Shown piece after piece: positions 8,385-15,865 of a stretch of DNA of 34,102 nt. The notes below the pieces were generated by a model. It had not been told where the DNA came from and searched no databases. It saw nothing but the letters and a program-made list of their open reading frames with translations. A program made the position numbers and the translations under genes. Position 1 is the stretch's first letter. The number at the start of each line of letters is the position of its first letter. The stretch is from assembly GCF_014649035.1 (NCBI RefSeq), contig NZ_BMSG01000050.1, positions 1 through 34,102 of the forward strand, written 5' to 3'. The DNA comes from Streptomyces sindenensis (GTDB lineage Bacteria > Actinomycetota > Actinomycetes > Streptomycetales > Streptomycetaceae).

Positions 8385-9491
8385 TCAGTCCCGCCCGGCC
8401 AGGGGCGGCGTCCGCGCCGGGGGCAGGGCGTCCTCCACGGCGCGGGCCGCGGCGAGCAGCCCCAGGTCCGCACCGCGCGGGGCCACCACCTGGAGCCCCA
8501 CCGGGCAGCCGTCCCCGGTGAATCCGGCGGGCAGGCTCGCCGCCGGGTGCCCGCTCAGGTTGAACGCCCAGGTGAGCGCCGTGGAGTAGCGGGTGCCCGG
8601 GCCCTCGTGGCCGTGCGGCCGGTTCGGGGTGGCCGGGGTCAGCAGCAGGGCCCCGCCGGCGAGCAGCGCGTCCAGCCGCTCGTCGTTCGTCCGCCGCACC
8701 CGCACCGCCTCCGGGTCGTCCGGCGAGCCGCCCCGTACGGCCGTCCAGGCGCCCGCCGGGTCGAGCAGCCCGGCGTCACGGTCCAGCAGGCGTACGGTCC
8801 CCGCCGCGACGAGCCGGTCCACGGCCGCCCGGACGACGGCCGCCACCTCCGGGTCCACCTCCGCGAACCCGAGGTCCTCGCTGTACACGGCGGGCAGAGG
8901 GAGACCCGGGGCCTCGTCCGGCGCGCCGCCGCCGTCCAGCACCCGGCGCAGACACGGCTCCGCTGCCGCCGCCGTCCGGGCCAGCACCCCGGCCGAGGCC
9001 AGTCCGGTCCGGTCGGGGGAGGGCAGCAGCCCGTTCGTCGTCTTCAGCCCGAACACCCCGCACCAGGCGGCCGGGATCCGGACCGAGCCGGCCCCGTCGC
9101 CGCCCGTCGCCGCCTCCGCCATTCCGGCCGCCACCGCGACGGCCGCCCCGGCCGAGGACCCGCCCGGAGTACGGTCCGCCCGCCACGGGTTGACCGTACG
9201 GCCGTGCGCACCCCGCCCCCAGGTCTGCCAGGCGGTACCGGGGCCGGGCACCGAGGTCGCACCCACCGGGACCCCGCCCGCCGCGATCAGCCGGCGGGCC
9301 GCGTACGACCGGATGCCGGAGGGGCCCTTCACCGCGAACGGCAGCCCGCCCAGGGGGAGTCGCCGGGCCACGGCCTCCCGCTCCCGGGCGAGCGCCGCAT
9401 CCGGCCAGACCTCGATGAAGGCGTGCAGCGCCGGGTCCAGGCGCTCGATCCGCTCCAGGGCCCGCGCCACGGCGGAAGTCGCAGGTGTCAT
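8385..9491 (-). CDS. Amidase signature family protein
   Basis: The protein has 368 residues, somewhat short for the family (usually 450-500). The Ser-cisSer-Lys triad is recognisable: Lys in LPFAVKGPSG (about 53), Ser in RTPGGSSAGAAVAVAAG (about 112), and Ser in GGDGAGSVRIPAAWCG (about 137). The C-terminal FNLSGHPAASLPAG and GLQVVAPRG are also typical. The enzyme hydrolyses an amide bond of an unknown substrate. GatA is excluded as the likely identity because gatC/gatB are absent and the middle domain is shortened. The start ATG at 9491 gives MTPATSAVARALERIERLD; the longer open frame upstream reads through the antisense of nothing meaningful and overlaps the PBP gene in another frame. It lies 47 bases downstream of the PBP stop. 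Confidence 0.9.
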   Translation of the reverse strand: MTPATSAVARALERIERLDPALHAFIEVWPDAALAREREAVARRLPLGGLPFAVKGPSGIRSYAARRLIAAGGVPVGATSVPGPGTAWQTWGRGAHGRTVNPWRADRTPGGSSAGAAVAVAAGMAEAATGGDGAGSVRIPAAWCGVFGLKTTNGLLPSPDRTGLASAGVLARTAAAAEPCLRRVLDGGGAPDEAPGLPLPAVYSEDLGFAEVDPEVAAVVRAAVDRLVAAGTVRLLDRDAGLLDPAGAWTAVRGGSPDDPEAVRVRRTNDERLDALLAGGALLLTPATPNRPHGHEGPGTRYSTALTWAFNLSGHPAASLPAGFTGDGCPVGLQVVAPRGADLGLLAAARAVEDALPPARTPPLAGRD

Positions 9492-9538
9492 GCGGCCAGT
9501 CTGCGGGTGCTCGCCCGCACAGCGGACCGGAGCCCGGA

Positions 9539-11002
9539 CTACTCCCGCTCCTCCAAGGCCGCCTCCATCACCGCCCGGGCGATCGGGGCCGCGCTGCCGC
9601 CGCCGCTGATGTCGGCCCGGTCGGCGGCGGCGTCCTCCACCACCACCGCCACCGCGACGGCGGGGCGGCCCGAGTCGGCGGCCTGGGCCCAGGAGATGAA
9701 CCAGGCGTACGGCAGACCCGAGTTGTCGACGCCGTGCTGGGCGGTGCCCGTCTTGCCGCCGACCCGGACCCCGTCGATCGCCGCATTCGACCCGGTGCCG
9801 TTCTCCACCACCTCGACCATCATCCGCTGGAGCTGCACCGCCGTCGCCGGGTTCATCGGCCGCTCGTACGACTCCGACCGCTCCTGCCGGACCGTGTCCC
9901 CGGTGTTCGTGGTCACCCGGTCCACCAGATACGGGCGCCGCAGCTCCCCGCCGTTGGCGACGGCCGAGGCGACCATCGCCATCTGGAGCGGGGTCGCCTT
10001 CGTGTTGAACTGCCCGATCGAGGACAGGGCGAGCTGGTCCTCGCTCATGTCCGTGTCGAAGTTGCTCCTGGCCACCCCGGACGGAATGCGCAGCCCGGTG
10101 TCGTTGAAGCCGAACTTCTGCGCCGTCTCCACCATCCCGTCGAGGCCGACCTCCACCCCCAGATGGGCCATCACCGTGTTGCAGGAGACCCGGATCGCGT
10201 CCGCCAGCGACGCGTTCTCGCAGCCCCGGGCCTCGTTCGGCAGGGTCGTTTCCGTCCCCGGCAGGACGTACGGCGACGGGGTGTCCGTGGCCGCGTCGGG
10301 GTCCGTCACCGCCCGGGAGTCCAGGGCCGCCGCAGCCGTCACGATCTTGAAGGTGGAGCCCGGCGGATAGGTCTGCCGGATGGCCCGGTTGAGCATCGGC
10401 ATGCTCGTGGAGGCGTTCAGCCGGGACCACGCGTCGGTCACCGCCGCACCGGTCCCGGACAGCCGCTCGGGGTCGTACGACGGGGTCGAGACCAGGGCCA
10501 GGATCGCGCCCGTCGACGGATCCAGGGCCGCCACCGCGCCCCGCCGCCCGCGCAGCCCCTCGTACGCGGCCTGCTGCATCGACGCCTTGACGGTCGTGAC
10601 GACATCGCCGCCGGGCTGCCTCCCCCGGGTGAACTCGTTCCAGAAGGGCAGCGGGGCCAGCAGCGAGTCCGTACCGGAGAGCACGGCGTCCTCGGCGTTC
10701 TCGATCAGCGTGGTGCCGTACGTCTGCGAGGCGTATCCGGTCACCGGCGCGTACAGCGGGCCGTGCAGATAGGTGCGCTCGAAGCTGAGCTGCTCGCCGG
10801 TCTCCTTGTTGCCGGTCACGGGCCGGTCGCCGACCAGGATGTTCCCGCGCGGCTGGTCGTAACGGACGATGGCCGAACGGCGGTTGGCCGGGTTGTCGTC
10901 CAGCTCGTCGGCCTCGAAGAGCTGCACGCGGGCCGCGTTGACGAGCAGCGCCACGAGCAGCAGCAGGCAGAAGGCGGCGGCCCGCCGGATGTAGCGGATC
11001 AC
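9539..11002 (-). CDS. Penicillin-binding protein (PbpA/class B-type transpeptidase)
   Basis: The protein has 487 residues. It has one N-terminal membrane anchor (AAAFCLLLLVALLVNAARV) and a periplasmic dimerisation domain with RGNILVGDRPV. The transpeptidase domain has all three motifs: STFK at about 217, SCN at about 273 and KTGTAQ at about 417. It crosslinks peptidoglycan stem peptides and is beta-lactam sensitive by family. Its ATG overlaps the stop of the FtsW-like gene by 4 bases (10999-11002), so the pair is translationally coupled, matching the usual SEDS-PBP glycosyltransferase/transpeptidase partnership. In Streptomyces, such pairs occur both next to the PknB kinase locus and elsewhere; no pknB-type PASTA kinase is adjacent here, so this is probably the second, non-essential type of pair. 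Confidence 0.94.
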   Translation of the reverse strand: MIRYIRRAAAFCLLLLVALLVNAARVQLFEADELDDNPANRRSAIVRYDQPRGNILVGDRPVTGNKETGEQLSFERTYLHGPLYAPVTGYASQTYGTTLIENAEDAVLSGTDSLLAPLPFWNEFTRGRQPGGDVVTTVKASMQQAAYEGLRGRRGAVAALDPSTGAILALVSTPSYDPERLSGTGAAVTDAWSRLNASTSMPMLNRAIRQTYPPGSTFKIVTAAAALDSRAVTDPDAATDTPSPYVLPGTETTLPNEARGCENASLADAIRVSCNTVMAHLGVEVGLDGMVETAQKFGFNDTGLRIPSGVARSNFDTDMSEDQLALSSIGQFNTKATPLQMAMVASAVANGGELRRPYLVDRVTTNTGDTVRQERSESYERPMNPATAVQLQRMMVEVVENGTGSNAAIDGVRVGGKTGTAQHGVDNSGLPYAWFISWAQAADSGRPAVAVAVVVEDAAADRADISGGGSAAPIARAVMEAALEERE

Positions 11003-12381
11003 CGGTTCCCCTCCTCCGCGGCCGCCGCGACGACCCCGGTCTCCACCTGTTCCGGACGGGGCCGGCGCGCGACATCGCTGACCCGGATCAGCAGCGCCAC
11101 GATGATCCAGTTGGTGACGACGGACGACCCGCCCTGCGCGAGGAACGGCATCGCCATCCCGGTCAGCGGGATCAGCCCCATCACCCCGCCCGCGATCACG
11201 AACACCTGGAGCGCCAGGATCGAGGCGAGACCGATGGCGAGCAGCCGCCCGAACGGGTCGCGCAGGGCGAGCCCGGCCCGGTAACCGCGCGCCACGAGCA
11301 GCGCGTAGAGCAGGAAGATCGCGGTCAGCCCGCTCAGCCCCAGCTCCTCACCGGCCGTCGCCAGGATGAAGTCGGTCTTCGCGGCGAAGCCGATCAGGAT
11401 GGAGTTCCCGGCGCCGAGCCCCGTCCCGAACATCCCGCCCGCCGCGAAGGCGAACAGCGACTGGGCGAGCTGGCCCGGTCCCCGCCCCGCGTCGATCGAG
11501 GCGAACGGGTCGAGCCAGTCCTGCACCCGGCTGTGGACATGCGGTTCGAAGGACCCGACGACGAACGCCCCGACGGCCGCCAGAAGCAGGCCCACCGCGA
11601 TCCAGCCGGTCCGGCCCGTCGCCACGTACAGCATGATGACGAACAGCCCGAAGAAGAGCAGCGAGGTGCCGAGGTCGCGCTCCAGCACCAGCACGCCGAC
11701 GCTCAGCAGCCAGATCGCCACGATCGGCCCGAGCACCCGGCCCGCGGGCAGTTGCAGCTTCCCCATCCGGCGGCCGGTGTACGCGAGCGCGTTGCGGTTG
11801 GCGGCCAGATAGGCGGCGAAGAACACCGCCAGCAGGATCTTCGCGAACTCCCCGGGCTGGAAGGAGAGTCCGCCGATCCGGATCCAGATCTTCGCCCCGT
11901 TCACCGCCGGGAAGAAGATCGGCACGATCAGGAGGACCAGCGCGGTGGCCACCGAGAGATACGCGTACCGCTGGAGCACCCGGTGATCGCGCAGCAGCAC
12001 CACCACCACGGTGAACAGCGCGACGCCGAGCGTGGACCAGACGAGCTGGGTGGGCGCGGCCTGGTCCCTCGGCGTCTCCAGATCGAGCCGGTAGATCAGC
12101 ACCAGGCCAAGTCCGTTGAGCAGGACGGCGATCGGCAGCAGCAGCGGATCGGCGTACGGGGCCCGGAAGCGGACCGCGACATGGGCGAGCAACGCCAGCG
12201 CACCGAGCCCGGCGCCGTACCCGGCGACGTCCGGCGGCACGGTGCCGTCGTGGGTGAGCCCGACCGCCGCGTAGCCGGAAACGGAGATCAGGACGCCCCC
12301 CACGAGGAGGGTGAGCTCCATCCCGCGCCGCTTGGGCAGGCGGAGCTCGGGCGGGGGAGCGTCCGCCCTCGTTGCGGTCAT
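10999..12381 (-). CDS. FtsW/RodA/SpoVE (SEDS) family peptidoglycan glycosyltransferase
   Basis: The protein has 460 residues from the ATG at 12381; an in-frame TTG lies 9 bases earlier. About ten hydrophobic helices are visible. Family signatures include NGAKIWIRIGGLSFQPGEFAKI, ERDLGTSLLFFGLF, FAAKTDFILATAGEELGL and LIPLTGMAMPFLAQGGSS. SEDS proteins polymerise lipid II into glycan strands in the membrane and act with a class B PBP. Its stop overlaps the start of the PBP gene by 4 bases, confirming the pair. There is no good Shine-Dalgarno sequence; GGAG lies only 1 base before the ATG and would suit neither start well. Confidence 0.94.
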   Translation of the reverse strand: MTATRADAPPPELRLPKRRGMELTLLVGGVLISVSGYAAVGLTHDGTVPPDVAGYGAGLGALALLAHVAVRFRAPYADPLLLPIAVLLNGLGLVLIYRLDLETPRDQAAPTQLVWSTLGVALFTVVVVLLRDHRVLQRYAYLSVATALVLLIVPIFFPAVNGAKIWIRIGGLSFQPGEFAKILLAVFFAAYLAANRNALAYTGRRMGKLQLPAGRVLGPIVAIWLLSVGVLVLERDLGTSLLFFGLFVIMLYVATGRTGWIAVGLLLAAVGAFVVGSFEPHVHSRVQDWLDPFASIDAGRGPGQLAQSLFAFAAGGMFGTGLGAGNSILIGFAAKTDFILATAGEELGLSGLTAIFLLYALLVARGYRAGLALRDPFGRLLAIGLASILALQVFVIAGGVMGLIPLTGMAMPFLAQGGSSVVTNWIIVALLIRVSDVARRPRPEQVETGVVAAAAEEGNR

Positions 12382-12470
12382 GCTCCGCAACGTAGCAAGA
12401 GGAGGGCGATATTTCCCTTATGTCACGCCTTCGCCGATTCCGGAGCCCTTCCGTGTACGCGCCCGCCGGT

Positions 12471-12517
12471 GGAGGACACATGCGCCCCGCCCGCGGAGGA
12501 CACATGCGCCCGCCCGC
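12471..12517. repeat. Two-copy 23-24 bp direct repeat upstream of the SEDS gene
   Basis: GGAGGACACATGCGCCC followed by a GCCCGC tail occurs at 12471-12494 and, one C shorter, at 12495-12517. It lies in the 203-base spacer between the SEDS start and the SH3 gene stop. Nothing else in that spacer looks coding. Confidence 0.75.
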
Positions 12518-12584
12518 GGAGCGCGCGGCGACAGGGGCCGGGCTCCGCGGGCGGGCGCGGGAGCGGTGTGCGGGTGACGCGAGG

Positions 12585-13082
12585 TCAGCACCACTTCGGC
12601 GCGGCGCCGATGTTCTCGATGTAGCGGGCCGAACCCCAGGCCCAGGTGCCGTCGGTCAGCAGGTACCAGCGGTTGTTGCCGTCGACGTTGTCGCCCGTCG
12701 TCTTGCAGAAGATGTGGACGACCGAGCCGTACTCCACCGAGCCGACGATGCGGCTGCTGCGCGTCGGCTTGTCACGGAGCAGCAGGTACGGCTTGGCGAT
12801 GACCCGTCCCTTGTACGTCCGCTTCGGCGCCTGGGGCCGCGCCTGGCCCTGCTGCTGCGCCTCCTGCCGGGCCTGCTGCTGTGCCTCGTGCTCGCGCTGG
12901 AGCGCCGAGGCGGAGAGCTCGTCGGACGTCGGGTCCACAGCGGTGGCCTCCGCGCGCTGACCGACGGGCTGGGGGTCGGCCGCCATGGCGGCGGGGGCGG
13001 CGGCCGTGAGCGCCGCGAGCGTGCCGGTGGCCACGCAGAGACCGAGCCGGCGGAGCCGCGAGGGGCGGGACAGGGGGGACAT
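12585..13082 (-). CDS. Secreted bacterial SH3-domain protein
   Basis: The protein has 165 residues from the ATG at 13082, which has an excellent GGAGG 5 bases upstream; longer upstream frames are rejected on this basis. It has a Sec signal peptide (RRLGLCVATGTLAALTAAAPAAMA, cleavage probably after AMA), then a Gln/Ala-rich linker (QREHEAQQQARQEAQQQ). The C-terminal domain is SH3-like: LLLRDKPTRSSRIVGSVEYG, VHIFCKTTGDNVDGNNRWY and TWAWGSARYIENI. Two cysteines, one in IFCKT and one at the very C-terminus (KWC), could form a disulfide. It is exported and probably binds cell wall. The gene stands alone, 94 bases from the histidine kinase stop. Confidence 0.9.
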   Translation of the reverse strand: MSPLSRPSRLRRLGLCVATGTLAALTAAAPAAMAADPQPVGQRAEATAVDPTSDELSASALQREHEAQQQARQEAQQQGQARPQAPKRTYKGRVIAKPYLLLRDKPTRSSRIVGSVEYGSVVHIFCKTTGDNVDGNNRWYLLTDGTWAWGSARYIENIGAAPKWC

Positions 13083-13176
13083 GCTGCCTCCATGCGATGA
13101 GGAAAGCGGAACGTGGGGGACACGAGCTGGGCTCGTGATCGTCACGCTAAAATCGCCACTCACGGTCTGCAACGCG

Positions 13177-14559
13177 TCACGATGCGTGAGACCCGCTCGC
13201 CGTTGAGCCGTCCGGGTCGTCCGGGCCTCGTCGACCCCTGTCCCCACCGGGGTTCCCGTCGGGATCGGCGTCGTCGAGCCGCACGTACTCCGGCAGGGTC
13301 AACCGGGCGAGCGCCCCGCCGTCCGGCGCACTGCCGAAGTCCAGCCGGGCGCCGATGACCTGGGCCTGGCCGAGCGCGATGGTCAGCCCGAGACCGTGCC
13401 CCTTGCCCGCGCCGTCCGTGCGGAACCGCTGCGGCCCGCCGTCCAGCAGATACGCCGGGAACCCGGGCCCGTGGTCCGTCACGGTGACCACCGCGCCGTC
13501 CACGCTCAGCACCACCGGAGGCGCCCCGTGCCGGTGGGCGTTGGTCACCAGGTTGCCGATCACCCGCTCCAGCCGCCGCCGGTCGGTCTCCACCCGGGCC
13601 GCGCCGCTCACCCGTACCTCTGTGCCGGTGCCCGACGCCCGGACGACCCGCTCCGCGATCGGCGCGAGATCGTGCACGGCGAGGTCGACCTGCTCGGTAC
13701 GGGCGTCCAGGCGGGAGATCTCCAGCAGGTCCTCCGTCAGCGCCCGCATCGCCCGCACCCGGTCGCGCACCAGCTCCGCCGGGCGGCCCGGCGGCAGCAG
13801 TTCGGCGGCGGCCGACAGACCGGTCAGCGGGGTGCGCAGCTCGTGCGCCACATCGGCGGTGAACCGCTGCTCGGTCTGGAGCTTGCGCTGGAGGGTCGAG
13901 GCCATCGTGTCGAGAGCGCCCGCCACGATCGCCACCTCGTCCTGGGCGCGGACCGGCCTCGCGGTACGCGGGTCGTCCACCCGGGCGTCGAGATCGCCCG
14001 CGCTGATCCGGCGGGCCACCCGGGCGCTCTGGTGGAGCCGGCGGGTCACCCGGCCGACGGCGAACAGCCCGACGAGCAGGGTCGCGGCGATGGCCAGCAG
14101 CGAGGAGCCGATGATCGCCCGGTCGAGGCCGCCGATGGTGCGGGCGCTGTGGCTGTAGTCCGTCCAGGTGGCGAGCGCCCGCCCGTCCGCCGGGCCCGCC
14201 GCCCACATGGCCGGGCCGCTCCGGCCGTCCGGATCGCCCGGCCGGTGCGGCCCGTCCGCGACGACCGTGCCCCGCTCGCCACCGGCGGCGAGGGCACGCA
14301 GCGAGGCGGGCAGGCCGGGCGGGTCGATGCCGGACCCCCGGGGCAGCGGCTCCCCGGCCTCGTACGCGTCGGTGACCACCTCCAGCCGGGCCAGCGCCTT
14401 CTCGCGGGCGTGCTCGACGGTCTGCCGGGTGACCGCGGTGTGCACGAGCACGCCGAGGAGGGCGGCCAGGGTGCAGCACATGGCGGTGAGGAAGACCGCG
14501 GACTTCCAGGTGAGGCTCGCGGCCCATGAGGGTGGGCGGAAGCGGCGGCGCCGTCTCAT
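13177..14559 (-). CDS. Two-component sensor histidine kinase
   Basis: The protein has 460 residues. It has two membrane helices (about 16-40, AVFLTAMCCTLAALLGVLV; about 155-178, LLAIAATLLVGLFAVG) around an extracytoplasmic sensor of about 110 residues. A HAMP region follows, then the H box FTADVAHELRTPLTGLS with the phospho-acceptor His near 236, an N box (NLVTNAHRHG), and G boxes DHGPGFP and GKGHGLGL. It autophosphorylates in response to an unknown, probably envelope, signal. The ATG at 14559 overlaps the lipoprotein stop by 4 bases. A response regulator would normally sit beside it but none is present on either side. The C-terminal 25 residues are a low-complexity Asp/Gly/Arg/Pro tail. Confidence 0.93.
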   Translation of the reverse strand: MRRRRRFRPPSWAASLTWKSAVFLTAMCCTLAALLGVLVHTAVTRQTVEHAREKALARLEVVTDAYEAGEPLPRGSGIDPPGLPASLRALAAGGERGTVVADGPHRPGDPDGRSGPAMWAAGPADGRALATWTDYSHSARTIGGLDRAIIGSSLLAIAATLLVGLFAVGRVTRRLHQSARVARRISAGDLDARVDDPRTARPVRAQDEVAIVAGALDTMASTLQRKLQTEQRFTADVAHELRTPLTGLSAAAELLPPGRPAELVRDRVRAMRALTEDLLEISRLDARTEQVDLAVHDLAPIAERVVRASGTGTEVRVSGAARVETDRRRLERVIGNLVTNAHRHGAPPVVLSVDGAVVTVTDHGPGFPAYLLDGGPQRFRTDGAGKGHGLGLTIALGQAQVIGARLDFGSAPDGGALARLTLPEYVRLDDADPDGNPGGDRGRRGPDDPDGSTASGSHAS

Positions 14560-15383
14560 CGCGTCCCCGCGGCGGAGCCGGACGGCGTCGACGCGCCCGG
14601 ATCCGACGGGGCGTCGGTGGACGGGGCCGGGGTGCCCGTCGCCGGCTTCGTCGGCGTGCGCCGGGGCCTCGGGCCCTTCCGGTGCTCGGGCGTCCGCAGG
14701 ATCTCGTCCCGGGTGGGCAGCATCGCGCGCTGCCGGTCGTCCCATGACCACGCGGTGCGGTACTCGTACCCCGGGATCACTGAAGGGGCCCGCATGATCA
14801 GGTCCCGGCCCGCCAGCTCCACGCTGATGACGGCGTCGTAGGTGGACATGATCCGGGTCAGCCCGCCCCCGTCCGGCATGTAGACGCGCACGGCGAGCTG
14901 CTGGTCGGGCATCCGGACGCCGAGCACCAGTTCGTCCCTGCCATCGCCGGTCAGGTCGCGGTAGTACGGGGGGAGGACCGGGCAGTCGTCCGGGGCGGTC
15001 CGGCACGCCTTGATCTGCCGCACCGTGGAGTCCGGCAGTTCGTCCAGGCCGCTGTCCCGGTCCGTCTTCGCCTTCAGCCCGGCCTGGGTCACGGTCACCG
15101 GGTCCAGCCGCCGCACATCACCGCCGGTGACCCGGATCCCCGGGATCCGCGCGGTCTCGCCCTCCCCGTAGTCGTACGGGGCGGAGGAGGCGGGCGGCAG
15201 CTCCGGCCACAGGCCCTTGGGCTCGACGGCCGACGGCGTCTCCCCCGCGCTCTCCAGCCCGCCCGCCGCGCCGCAGCCGGACAGCAGGGTGAGCGCGGCG
15301 ACGGCGGACACGGCGGTGCGGGTCGCCGCCGGGGCGCGGTGCGGACGCAACTCTCGCCTCCTCCTCGACGACAGAGGCTTCAC
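14556..15383 (-). CDS. Lipoprotein coupled to the histidine kinase
   Basis: The protein has 275 residues and starts with GTG at 15383. The lipoprotein signal is clear: basic RRRRELRPHR, a hydrophobic AVSAVAALTLL, and the lipobox LLSGC. The mature part contains YYRDLTGDGRDELVLGVR, an FG-GAP-like calcium-loop motif (DLTGDGRDE), and ends in a Thr/Pro/Ser-rich tail. It should be anchored to the outer face of the membrane. The 4-base overlap with the kinase gene suggests that it is an accessory sensor for that kinase, as CseA is for the CseB/CseC system. CseA identity itself is not claimed because no cseB or sigE is here. Confidence 0.85.
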   Translation of the reverse strand: MKPLSSRRRRELRPHRAPAATRTAVSAVAALTLLSGCGAAGGLESAGETPSAVEPKGLWPELPPASSAPYDYGEGETARIPGIRVTGGDVRRLDPVTVTQAGLKAKTDRDSGLDELPDSTVRQIKACRTAPDDCPVLPPYYRDLTGDGRDELVLGVRMPDQQLAVRVYMPDGGGLTRIMSTYDAVISVELAGRDLIMRAPSVIPGYEYRTAWSWDDRQRAMLPTRDEILRTPEHRKGPRPRRTPTKPATGTPAPSTDAPSDPGASTPSGSAAGTR

Positions 15384-15459
15384 ACCCTAATGGGGCGGCC
15401 GTGCGCAATGCCCGGTTCGCACCAGTGCGTCACGGTGCGTGGCTCCACGGTCGTCGCAG

Positions 15460-15557
15460 GGTCAGCGCTCGGGGCAGGGCTGGTCCCGGGCCGGGTCGGC
15501 GCTGGTGCGGACCGAGACGGGGTCAGCGCTTACGGACCGACGCGGGGTCAGCGCTGG
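15460..15557. repeat. Four degenerate copies of GGTCAGCGCT
   Basis: GGTCAGCGCT or a one-base variant occurs at about 15460, 15494 (GGTCGGCGCT), 15521 and 15545, each followed by a G/T-rich GGTACGG-like or GGTGCGG-like stretch. The last copy holds the stop codon and final QR codons of the zinc-ribbon gene. The array looks like local duplication of that gene's 3' end. Confidence 0.6.
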
Positions 15558-15865
15558 TACGGGTTCCGCCCGGGCGGCGTGACGCCGGGCTGCTGCGGGG
15601 CCTGACCGTAGGCGTTGCCGTCCTGCCCGGCCGCGGCCTGGGCGAGCAGCCCGTTCGCCTCCTCCTCGGGTATCTGCCGCTCCCCGCCGCAGAACGTGCA
15701 CTGCGTGGCGTACTTCGTCGAGAACGGGAACAGCGGCACGAAGAACAGCGTGAACTTCGTGACCCGCTTGCGCAGGGTGTGCGCCGCGGGGTTGCCGCAC
15801 CAGCCGCACACCATCGTCAGGACGGCCAGCTGATAGAGGTAGCCCTTGGTACCGAAAATGATCAT
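15548..15865 (-). CDS. Small zinc-ribbon protein
   Basis: The protein has 105 residues from the ATG at 15865 (MIIFGTKGYLYQL). AAGGGA lies about 8 bases upstream, and this ATG overlaps the HEAT gene stop by 4 bases. Two CxxC pairs (MVCGWCGN and QCTFCGGE) separated by a hydrophobic FFVPLFPFSTKY segment form the zinc-ribbon pattern seen in a small actinobacterial family. The C-terminal third is a Gln/Pro/Gly-rich tail ending RNPYQR. The function is unknown; the family is usually annotated only as a zinc-ribbon domain protein. Coupling to the HEAT protein suggests they act together. Confidence 0.88.
   Translation of the reverse strand: MIIFGTKGYLYQLAVLTMVCGWCGNPAAHTLRKRVTKFTLFFVPLFPFSTKYATQCTFCGGERQIPEEEANGLLAQAAAGQDGNAYGQAPQQPGVTPPGRNPYQR

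Noticed and set aside
8385..9491. GatA subunit of Glu-tRNA amidotransferase
   Set aside because: The protein is short and gatC/gatB are not adjacent; only the general amidase signature is supported.
13083..13247. N-terminal extension of the SH3 protein
   Set aside because: The ATG at 13082 has an excellent GGAGG and begins a proper signal peptide; the extension would bury it.
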